Shown: positions 6,290 through 11,731 of the stretch, one piece after another | How the letters are laid out: each line of letters opens with the position of its first letter | Numbering within the stretch: position 1 is the stretch's first letter | NCBI GenBank assembly: GCA_046349635.1 | Contig: JAXMBX010000089.1 | Span: 1-11,731 of the forward strand | Length of the DNA: 11,731 bases | From: JAXMBX01 sp046349635 | GTDB lineage: Bacteria; Planctomycetota; Planctomycetia; Planctomycetales; Planctomycetaceae | Direction: 5' to 3' | Position numbers and translations under genes: made by a program | The notes under the pieces: generated by a model | Seen by the model: only the letters and a program-made list of their open reading frames with translations | Told to the model about the DNA's origin: nothing | Database searches by the model: none

Positions 6290-7579
6290 TTACCCCGCGA
6301 TCTCGCGGCACACTTCTTCCGCCGCTTGGATCGTCGCATCGACCAGTTCCGGTGTGTGGGCGGCTGAAAGGAAATTCGCCTCGAACTGGCTGCACGGCAG
6401 ATACACCCCCCGTTCGATCATCCCCCAGAAATATTTCGAGAACAGCTTCGTGTCGCTCGTCGCCGCCTGGGTGTAGTTCGTCACCTGCTCTTTCGTGAAA
6501 AAGAGCGTGTACATACTCCCCACCTGCGCGGTTGTGTTCGGCAATCCCGCCTTCTGGGCGGCATTCGCCAGCCCCGCTATCAACCGCTTCGATTCTTCTT
6601 CCAGGCGCGGATACGGATTCGCTTCCTTCAACTCCTTGAGCGTCGCCAGTCCGCAGGCCATCGCCACCGGGTTTCCGGACAGCGTCCCCGCCTGATACAC
6701 CGGGCCCAGGGGCGAGATGCACTGCATGATGTCCGCCCGTCCGCCATACGCACCCACGGGCATCCCGCCGCCGATGATCTTCCCCAGCGTCGTCAGATCC
6801 GGCCGGATTTTGTACCGCTCCTGTGCTCCCCCAAACGCCACCCGGAACCCCGTCATCACTTCATCAAAGATCAGGACCGCGCCGTACTGGTCACACAGCT
6901 TTCGCACCCCTTCCAGAAATCCCGGGGCAGGGGGGACGCATCCCATGTTCCCAACCACCGGTTCCAGAATCACCGCCGCAATCTCATTCCCCCGCGCTTT
7001 GAATGCCTCCGTCAATTCCTCCAGGTCGTTGTACTCCAGCGAGAGGGTATCGGCCGTGCATCCCTTGGGAACTCCCGGACTGGACGGGACCCCCAAAGTC
7101 GTCGCGGCACTCCCCGCTTTCACCAGCAGGCTGTCCACGTGCCCGTGATAACAGCCCGCAAACTTGACGATCACATCCCGCTTCGTGAAGCCCCGCGCCA
7201 GCCGGATGGCGCTCATCGTCGCCTCCGTCCCCGAGTTCACCATCCGCACTTTCTCGATCGACGGAACCGCAGCGATCACCATCTCCGCCATCTCCGTCTC
7301 CGCTTCGGTCGGTGCCCCGAAACTGGTCCCCTTCGCCAGCGCTCCCTCGATAGCCGCAAGAATCTTCGGATGCCGATGCCCCAGGATATGCGGGCCCCAC
7401 GATCCGACGTAATCAATCAGCCGGTTTCCATCCACATCAAACAGGAATGGCCCCTCACCCCGCTCGATAATCAGTGGCTCGCCACCCACTCCGCCAAACG
7501 CCCGGGCCGGACTGTTCACCCCACCCGGAATGGAACGGCACGCCCGCTGGAAACTCTCGTGACTCTTCGCTCGCTGCAT
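6290..7579 (-). CDS. hemL: Glutamate-1-semialdehyde 2,1-aminomutase (HemL)
   Basis: A 429-aa PLP enzyme that turns glutamate-1-semialdehyde into 5-aminolevulinate, the last step of the C5 route to haem and other tetrapyrroles. Diagnostic sequence runs throughout: the N-terminal IPGGVNSPARAFGGVGGEP (17-35), RMVNSGTEATMSAIRLARG (112-130), FAGCYHGHVD (140-149), ILEPVVGNMG (204-213), FDEVMTGFR (238-246) and the PLP Lys267 in TTLGKIIGGGMPVGA. C-terminal SQFEANFLSAAHTPE is also family-typical. Length is standard and the active site intact. It is 99 bases downstream of the amidohydrolase gene, so co-transcription is possible but not needed; a 12-bp palindrome lies in that gap. The ribosome-binding site is weak (GAGAG-rich stretch). 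Its presence means this organism uses the C5 and not the Shemin route, given HemA elsewhere. No other hem gene is in the window. Confidence 0.97.
   Translation of the reverse strand: MQRAKSHESFQRACRSIPGGVNSPARAFGGVGGEPLIIERGEGPFLFDVDGNRLIDYVGSWGPHILGHRHPKILAAIEGALAKGTSFGAPTEAETEMAEMVIAAVPSIEKVRMVNSGTEATMSAIRLARGFTKRDVIVKFAGCYHGHVDSLLVKAGSAATTLGVPSSPGVPKGCTADTLSLEYNDLEELTEAFKARGNEIAAVILEPVVGNMGCVPPAPGFLEGVRKLCDQYGAVLIFDEVMTGFRVAFGGAQERYKIRPDLTTLGKIIGGGMPVGAYGGRADIMQCISPLGPVYQAGTLSGNPVAMACGLATLKELKEANPYPRLEEESKRLIAGLANAAQKAGLPNTTAQVGSMYTLFFTKEQVTNYTQAATSDTKLFSKYFWGMIERGVYLPCSQFEANFLSAAHTPELVDATIQAAEEVCREIAG
6295..6308. terminator. GC-rich hairpin at the ocd-hemL convergence
   Basis: CCGCGA (6295-6300) and TCGCGG (6303-6308) are inverted complements around TC, or a 5-bp stem with an ATCT loop. 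It begins 8 bases after the mu-crystallin gene stop and lies inside the last codons of hemL on the other strand. With only 3 bases between the two stop codons, any terminator for the left gene must sit inside hemL; this is the one candidate seen. No T-run follows. Confidence 0.25.
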
Positions 7580-7628
7580 CTCGTCGCTCTCAACTCTCTC
7601 TAAGAAATCTGGCTCGATTTGAACTCGG

Positions 7629-7640
7629 AATCTGCAGATT
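7629..7640. promoter_or_regulatory. 12-bp perfect palindrome upstream of hemL
   Basis: AATCTGCAGATT reads the same on both strands. It is centred about 55 bases upstream of the hemL start, in the 99-base gap after the amidohydrolase gene. It could bind a dimeric regulator or be chance; no promoter boxes around it are convincing. The rest of the gap (7580-7678) shows no gene. Confidence 0.3.
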
Positions 7641-7678
7641 ACTGAACTTCGCTCCGAACAAACACTCTGCGCGGAAAC

Positions 7679-8608
7679 TCACGCTCCCGGAAACTTCCAG
7701 ATCTTGAGTGCATTTTCTCCCAGGATCAACTTTCGATCCTCCGGCGAATAAAAACTGCAGTACTTGTCCACAAACTCCAGTTCCAGGTCCATCGGCAATT
7801 CCCACCTCGGCCGCGGATAGCCGGTCCCCCAGATAATCTGCTTTCCGCCGAACTCCTCGTAGATCGCCTTGTAAAACGGCCACGTGTCCGGATACGGATA
7901 CTTCTTCACCTCGGACATCTCGTACGGTTCGGAGTTACTGATCCATACCTGCGGAAATTTCTTCAGCCGGAACATCTTCCGAAACTCCGGCCACGGATCT
8001 TTCAATTTCAAATCCGGCTTACCCGCGTGATCGACCACCACTTTCACCCCCGGGAATCGCCCGCACATCTCCTCCAGCATCGGCATCTGATGTGGGGCAA
8101 TGTAATAATTAAACACGACCCCCAGCTTCTCCGCCTCTTTCCACAGCGGATACTGCCCCTTGTCATTCAGCCACGTCGAGTTCGGGTGATAGATCGGGCT
8201 GAACCGCATCCCCTGAAAGTTGTGTTCTTGTACCCAGTACCGCAACTTCTCCGCCGCTTTGGGATTCAACGGATCGAGCAGCCCATGCGCCACGAATAAG
8301 TGCGGGAATCGCTTCAAGCTGTCGGCGATGTAGGAATTGTCCCAGCCATAGAAGCGGGGATTGATCAGGACCGCATATTTGAGCCCGAACTCCTTCATCT
8401 GCGCGACCTGGTTTTCGATCGGCCCCTGGATCTTCTGAAAGGGCAGATTCGGATTCTCCGGATGCCGGAACGGGAACTTCGGGTCGTTCGTCCAGACTTC
8501 CAGGTGCGTATCGATGATCAACCGGCCCGGCTTGGTCTCCGCGGCCACTCCCACGCCAGCCGCCAATGCCCCCATCCCCATTCCCGCCAGAAACGCACGT
8601 CGGTCCAT
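7679..8608 (-). CDS. Tat-exported amidohydrolase-2 family protein with altered metal site
   Basis: A 309-aa protein of the amidohydrolase-2 (TIM-barrel) superfamily. Residues 1-24 are a Tat signal: MDRRAFLAGMG then an Ala/Gly-rich stretch, so it is exported folded. Family marks are LIIDTHLEVW (30-39), HGLLDPLNP (108-116), a mid-barrel His in YYIAPHQ (His173), VVDHAGKPD with His194 and a late IIWGTGYPRPRW (258-269). Two expected catalytic positions differ: the HxH motif is His35-Leu-Glu37, and the Asp normally found in 'GSDYP/GTDWP' is Gly263. Activity may therefore be changed or lost. Start: ATG at 8608 has AGGAGG 6 bases upstream (8615-8620). An ATG at 8614 would give an ATGA overlap with the membrane-protein stop but leaves no room for that site. 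The gene follows the membrane-protein gene by 2 bases, so the two are almost surely co-transcribed. Substrate unknown. Confidence 0.88.
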   Translation of the reverse strand: MDRRAFLAGMGMGALAAGVGVAAETKPGRLIIDTHLEVWTNDPKFPFRHPENPNLPFQKIQGPIENQVAQMKEFGLKYAVLINPRFYGWDNSYIADSLKRFPHLFVAHGLLDPLNPKAAEKLRYWVQEHNFQGMRFSPIYHPNSTWLNDKGQYPLWKEAEKLGVVFNYYIAPHQMPMLEEMCGRFPGVKVVVDHAGKPDLKLKDPWPEFRKMFRLKKFPQVWISNSEPYEMSEVKKYPYPDTWPFYKAIYEEFGGKQIIWGTGYPRPRWELPMDLELEFVDKYCSFYSPEDRKLILGENALKIWKFPGA

Positions 8609-8610
8609 TC

Positions 8611-9357
8611 TCATCCTCCTTCGTTACGAGCCGGCGAACGTTCCCTCTTGTTGAACTTTGCCGGATCGACATCCCAGAACTGAGCGCGCGCCTGTGGGAT
8701 CAACAACACAATATGCACCGCCAGCAGCAGGCCAATGAACACCCCCGCCACCAGGCCACCGGTAATCCCGATCCAGACATTGCTGAGCAGAATCCCCGCC
8801 ATAAACAACGGGGGAAGGATCACCCCGACCATCTTCTTGACCTTTTTCTCGTCCCGGATCGTGCCGATAAAACAGAACGCGAGCAGGACGACATACAGCG
8901 CATCACAACTCGGCCATTGGGGGATATGCCAAGGGGGGAAGAACCCGATCACCATCGTCACACACCCCGCCAGTGAAATCAGCGTCACCAGCGCGTGCAT
9001 CGGCGTCCAGTCTTTCTCCATGGCGAGCGGCCCCAGGCAATTCCAGAAGACCACCAGCCCCCAGAAGACGAGCGTCCCTCCTGCGGCCATCGTCCCGATC
9101 CCATGCCACTTGGCATCCGAACCGGTCAGCACCACCTTCTCGGTCCGGATCTCCCCCCGCCGTTCCGCCCTGATTCGGTCCCCGGAATAGGAATCGAGGC
9201 TGTAGTGGAATTCCCCTGCCTGGAAGACTTTGTTTCCACCCCAGATCAACAGCCCTCCGATCCCCCATAACAGGAGGAGCGTCACTATGCTGGCGATAAT
9301 CCCCGGCTTCTTCTGCTGACCAGTTCCATCGTTCGAGGACTCAAAATTCTTCGCGAT
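8611..9357 (-). CDS. Multi-pass membrane protein of unknown function, start codon non-standard
   Basis: I do not recognise the family. About 248 aa with five or six membrane segments: IIASIVTLLLLWGIGGLLIW, GTMAAGGTLVFWGLVVFWNCLG, ALVTLISLAGCVTMVIGFF, DALYVVLLAFCFIGTI, and a long final hydrophobic region (GVILPPLFMAGILLSNVWIG... to VHIVLLIPQ) that probably holds two. A hydrophilic loop with several charged residues (DSYSGDRIRAERRGEIRTEK) follows the first. The C-tail is basic. The start is placed at 9357 only because a perfect AGGAGGT (9364-9370) ends 7 bases before it: the codon there is ATC, and the codon before it is also ATC. No ATG, GTG or TTG lies in frame near the site. The frame stays open to an ATG at 9477, which would overlap the upstream gene by 106 bases with a poor ribosome-binding site; the next canonical option downstream is a GTG inside the first membrane segment. 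The coding region is sure, the start is not. Confidence 0.75.
   Translation of the reverse strand: MAKNFESSNDGTGQQKKPGIIASIVTLLLLWGIGGLLIWGGNKVFQAGEFHYSLDSYSGDRIRAERRGEIRTEKVVLTGSDAKWHGIGTMAAGGTLVFWGLVVFWNCLGPLAMEKDWTPMHALVTLISLAGCVTMVIGFFPPWHIPQWPSCDALYVVLLAFCFIGTIRDEKKVKKMVGVILPPLFMAGILLSNVWIGITGGLVAGVFIGLLLAVHIVLLIPQARAQFWDVDPAKFNKRERSPARNEGG
8615..8620 (-). promoter_or_regulatory. Shine-Dalgarno site fixing the amidohydrolase start
   Basis: AGGAGG on the minus strand, 6 bases before ATG 8608 and directly against ATG 8614. The spacing selects 8608, which also puts the Tat RR motif at residues 3-4. The site lies inside the last codons of the membrane-protein gene. Confidence 0.8.
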
Positions 9358-9363
9358 GATCCT

Positions 9364-9370
9364 ACCTCCT
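9364..9370 (-). promoter_or_regulatory. Perfect Shine-Dalgarno site before the non-standard start
   Basis: AGGAGGT on the minus strand, 1 base after the TAA stop (9372-9374) of the upstream gene. Downstream codons are ATC (9358-9360) and ATC (9355-9357), 3 and 6 bases from the end of AGGAGGT (4 and 7 from GGAGG). No canonical start codon lies within reach in this frame. Confidence 0.85.
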
Positions 9371-9371
9371 G

Positions 9372-10901
9372 TTAGATCGCTTTCAATGCTTCCCGCGCCT
9401 GCACCAACAGTTTCGATTCGGGCGAATAAATCCCCGGCATGTGATACGTGGAGACCGCCAGCAGGTGCGGCTGCCATTCCCGGTTCACATGCTGAAGATC
9501 CTCAAAAATTGCCGCCGCGTATTTGAAGTCGTGGGCATCGGTTGCCTTCCGCAGGATCAGCCGCCGTGCCTCTTTCAAAAACGCCTCGTTCGACCGGAAC
9601 TGTTTCCCATACGCAAACGCCCGCGCCGCCGCTTGTGCAGGATCCTGAGGTAATGAATACAGGATGTCCTGCGCCGCCAGATCCGCTTCGTTGGGAATCG
9701 GCCCGCTCTTCAACTCCAGGATCTTGGTCCCGTTCAACTTCGGCTTCTGACCGGACATCAGCTTGTGGAACTGTGCCACCCATCCCAAGCCCTGCAGCAT
9801 CAGAATCAACCGTGTCTGAGGCTGGCTGCTCCGGCGATAGGCGTAATGCAACGCATTCGTCGAAGTCACGACGTGGATCCCATACAGACCCCGCTGCCGC
9901 AACATCAATTCTCCCGCCCCCAGATGCACCGCATCCCAGACGCTCCCCGCGTCACCCTTTCCCTCCTTGAGCGCCTGCAACGCGGCCGTCCGCGCTCCTT
10001 CCAGATCTCCTCCATTGAGTAGTCCCACCAACTGCCGGGTGAGATCCAGATTGGCATTGCTCGCTCCTCCCCAGTCCGCCGGCAACTGCCCCAGCCATTC
10101 CTCCGCCAGCGTCACGTGCGGCAGGTAGCACTGATCCTCATACGCATACAGATTCACCGTATCCTTCGGGCCGAAGTCCAGCAGGCTCGACACCGCCGAC
10201 CTGAGCACCGGTTCCGCTTGCTCCCAACCGATTGTGTCCAGCGTCCGCGCGGCATTGGCGACAATGATTGCCTTGTGGCCGATGTTCCGGTAATCCCGAG
10301 CTCCATACAGCCACAGCCCTTCCAAGACCTCTTCCGAACCCCGGTTCCGGACCAGCGAAATAATTCCCCCCTCCGCCTGATCCAGATTCCAGCTCTTCAT
10401 CCCGGCGTGGAACTGCTCCCACGCTTTATCCGTCGACGGCACTTCTCCGACGTATTGCCGCAGCTCGAAATCCCCCTTGGAGGCATCGTCCGCCTGCGAG
10501 GCCTTGAACTGGTCCAGCGCCCACGCCAAAGGGAGCAACCGGTCCGCCGGTTCCGCATCCAGGCTCATCTGGTTGACCGCGTTCATCGCCATCACGCAGT
10601 GAAACTTGAATCCCGGCGGCCGCGGATTGACGTTTCTGATCCCTGCCAGGAACAGCCCCCCCAGGAACTGCCGATAACTCATTCCCCGCTTGAGCAGGTC
10701 CAGCATCAGCGGAATGCACTGCTCGCGCGGGGTCCGCTCAATCGCCCGAATCACGCTCTCGAGGTCCAGCCCGAAGATCACCGGAGGCGGAGGTTCATCC
10801 CCCAGCGCCCGCGACAGCCCGGCGAGGACGCTCCCCGAAATTCCTCCTCCGAACAACCCCCACCCGGATGCCAATCCAAACTCGCGACGATTCAGGCGCA
10901 T
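9372..10901 (-). CDS. Tat-exported protein of unknown function, 509 aa
   Basis: I do not recognise the family with confidence. The first 35 residues are a Tat signal: MRLNRREFGLAS (Arg5-Arg6), then a Gly/Ser/Leu-rich stretch ending near ALG. The rest looks mainly alpha-helical, with no obvious catalytic motif. Recurring features include FKFHCVMAMNAVNQ, a central GARDYRNIGHKAIIVANAARTLDTIGWEQAEPVLRS region rich in Ala and helix formers, and ALHYAYRR; scattered His residues (in FHCV, GHKA, PHVT, LHYA, QFHK) could bind a metal or haem, but this is a guess. Start: ATG 10901 has GAGGAA (10909-10914) 7 bases upstream. An in-frame ATG at 10916 and the far ATG at 10973 lack a site and add a non-signal tail. 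Its stop is followed at once by the Shine-Dalgarno site of the membrane-protein gene, so the three genes 7679-10901 form one unit. Divergent from a Gfo/Idh/MocA gene. Confidence 0.82.
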   Translation of the reverse strand: MRLNRREFGLASGWGLFGGGISGSVLAGLSRALGDEPPPPVIFGLDLESVIRAIERTPREQCIPLMLDLLKRGMSYRQFLGGLFLAGIRNVNPRPPGFKFHCVMAMNAVNQMSLDAEPADRLLPLAWALDQFKASQADDASKGDFELRQYVGEVPSTDKAWEQFHAGMKSWNLDQAEGGIISLVRNRGSEEVLEGLWLYGARDYRNIGHKAIIVANAARTLDTIGWEQAEPVLRSAVSSLLDFGPKDTVNLYAYEDQCYLPHVTLAEEWLGQLPADWGGASNANLDLTRQLVGLLNGGDLEGARTAALQALKEGKGDAGSVWDAVHLGAGELMLRQRGLYGIHVVTSTNALHYAYRRSSQPQTRLILMLQGLGWVAQFHKLMSGQKPKLNGTKILELKSGPIPNEADLAAQDILYSLPQDPAQAAARAFAYGKQFRSNEAFLKEARRLILRKATDAHDFKYAAAIFEDLQHVNREWQPHLLAVSTYHMPGIYSPESKLLVQAREALKAI

Positions 10902-11100
10902 GATCGGGTTCCTCATTGCACGAGAGGTCTCTGCTTCACGAGACCCGTGACTACGAAAGAAACGAAAGCCCATGCTGGACGGTGACTTGAACTATGATAA
11001 GATCAAATTTTCCACATGTATACACTGCCCGCTCTTCTGAATTGAACACAGTTTCACCCTCATCCCAAAATATCCCTCCTCTTCACAGGAGTTTCTCGCC
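10902..11100. promoter_or_regulatory. Divergent control region between the 509-aa protein and Gfo/Idh/MocA genes
   Basis: A 199-base gap. On the minus strand TATACA (11017-11022) and TATCAT (10994-10999), 17 bases apart, match the -35 and -10 boxes at 4 and 5 of 6 positions and would start transcription about 85 bases before the 509-aa protein gene. GGTCTC (10926-10931) and GAGACC (10940-10945) form a 6-bp hairpin with an 8-base loop in that leader. TGTATACA (11017-11024) is an 8-bp palindrome over the -35. For the plus-strand gene I see no convincing promoter; its ribosome-binding site is AGGAG (11087-11091), 9 bases before the ATG. Confidence 0.35.
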
Positions 11101-11731
11101 ATGACAAATCGCCCCAATCCACACCGCACCTCACGTCGTCGCTTTCTGAAAACAACGGCCGCAGTCAGCACTGCCGCCTGGGTCGGAAATTCCACTGCGG
11201 CGAGCGCTCTCACCGCCAACCGGTCCGCGAATGAACGCCTGCGCTTCGCCTGCATCGGCGTCGGTGGGAAAGGTGCCTCGGATACCAAGCAGGCCTCGCT
11301 GTTCGGAGATATCGTCGGTATCTGCGACATCGACGACACCCGCCTCAACGATATGGCCGGGAACTTTCCCAAGGCCAAAAAATACAACGATTTCCGCAAG
11401 ATGCTCGAAGAGATCGGCAAAGACGTCGATGGAGTGACCGTCAGCACTCCCGACCACACTCACGCCGTCGCAGCGATGATGGCCATCAAGATGGGGAAAG
11501 CGGTCTATGTTCAAAAACCGTTAACCCACTCCGTTCACGAAGCTCGTGCCCTTCGCGAAGCGGCCCAGGCCCACAAGGTCGTCACGCAGATGGGGAACCA
11601 GGGGAGTGCCGAAGATGGACTGCGGACCGCCGTCGAATTCATCCAGGGAGGGCTCATCGGCAACGTCACGGAAGTTCATGTCTGGACCAACCGCCCCGTC
11701 TGGGATCAGGCCCCCAAGATCACCACTCGCA
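11101..11731 (+). CDS. Tat-exported Gfo/Idh/MocA family oxidoreductase, 3' truncated
   Basis: The first 210 codons of a gene running off the right edge. Residues 1-40 carry a Tat signal: SRRRFLKTTAA (11-21) and an Ala-rich tail. From about residue 46 the Rossmann domain begins: LRFACIGVGGKGAS with the GxGGxG nucleotide loop at 52-58, VGICDIDD at 72-79 for the adenosine ribose, GVTVSTPDHTH at 111-121, then YVQKPLTHSVHEA (136-148), where Gln-Lys-Pro replaces the more usual Glu-Lys-Pro and Lys139 is the conserved catalytic Lys. VVTQMGNQGSAE (160-171) is typical of the family's planctomycete branch. Such enzymes oxidise or reduce sugars, inositols or related compounds with bound NAD(P); Tat export folded with its cofactor fits. 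The ATG at 11101 has AGGAG 9 bases upstream. The substrate is unknown, as the C-terminal domain lies outside the window. Confidence 0.93.
   Translation, partial: MTNRPNPHRTSRRRFLKTTAAVSTAAWVGNSTAASALTANRSANERLRFACIGVGGKGASDTKQASLFGDIVGICDIDDTRLNDMAGNFPKAKKYNDFRKMLEEIGKDVDGVTVSTPDHTHAVAAMMAIKMGKAVYVQKPLTHSVHEARALREAAQAHKVVTQMGNQGSAEDGLRTAVEFIQGGLIGNVTEVHVWTNRPVWDQAPKITTR

Noticed and set aside
10116..10985. 289-aa open frame on the plus strand
   Set aside because: Antisense to the 509-aa Tat protein; rich in Arg, Pro and Gln with no domain-like pattern and no ribosome-binding site.
10987..11024. Plus-strand promoter TTGAAC with a downstream -10 for the Gfo/Idh/MocA gene
   Set aside because: At 16-18 bases from TTGAAC there is no acceptable -10; the TATGAT at 10993 has no -35 at the right distance.
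1..11731. CRISPR array, transposase, phage gene, tRNA or defence system
   Set aside because: No regularly spaced repeats, no terminal inverted repeats, no cloverleaf-like region in the short gaps and no defence-type protein motifs were seen; genes fill nearly all of the window.

Overview
This window looks like chromosomal DNA from a planctomycete (Planctomycetota). The evidence is the gene content rather than any marker gene: a lipoprotein of the HEYTH/WxDEGLAEY (DUF1570-like) type, a DUF4198-like plus DUF3386-like exported protein, several Tat-exported 'RRxF' proteins including a Gfo/Idh/MocA oxidoreductase, an M19 dipeptidase and a DUF423 protein. The DNA is GC-rich and codes densely on both strands. 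No rRNA, tRNA, transposase, phage gene or CRISPR array was seen. The genus cannot be read from the sequence.

Layout. (1) 1-2876, plus strand: the 3' end of a WaaP/Kdo-type kinase gene, a metalloprotease-like lipoprotein, and a secreted two-domain protein. Two GC-rich hairpins of similar design follow the stop codons of the last two genes. (2) 2974-5130, minus strand: a compact three-gene set read as DJ-1/PfpI protein, then DUF423 membrane protein, then M19 dipeptidase. A 15-bp tandem duplication covers the DUF423 stop codon. (3) 5324-6286, plus strand: an ornithine cyclodeaminase/mu-crystallin family enzyme, divergent from the DJ-1 gene. It converges on hemL with only 3 bases between the stop codons. 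(4) 6290-10901, minus strand: read in transcription order, an unrecognised Tat-exported 509-aa protein, a multi-pass membrane protein, a Tat-exported amidohydrolase-2 relative and hemL (glutamate-1-semialdehyde aminomutase). The first three are tightly packed and probably co-transcribed. (5) 11101 to the right edge, plus strand: the start of a Tat-exported Gfo/Idh/MocA oxidoreductase, divergent from the 509-aa protein gene.

How the genes may work together. Most products act in or outside the cytoplasmic membrane: one Sec lipoprotein, one Sec-secreted protein, three Tat substrates and two membrane proteins. HemL is the clear core-metabolism gene (tetrapyrrole synthesis). The most unusual part is the unit at 7679-10901. 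The membrane-protein gene has a perfect Shine-Dalgarno sequence but no ATG, GTG or TTG where translation should start, only ATC ATC. The amidohydrolase beside it has lost the second His of the HxH metal motif and the usual late Asp. I do not see a clearly new defence system or mobile element. The rest is ordinary planctomycete chromosome.
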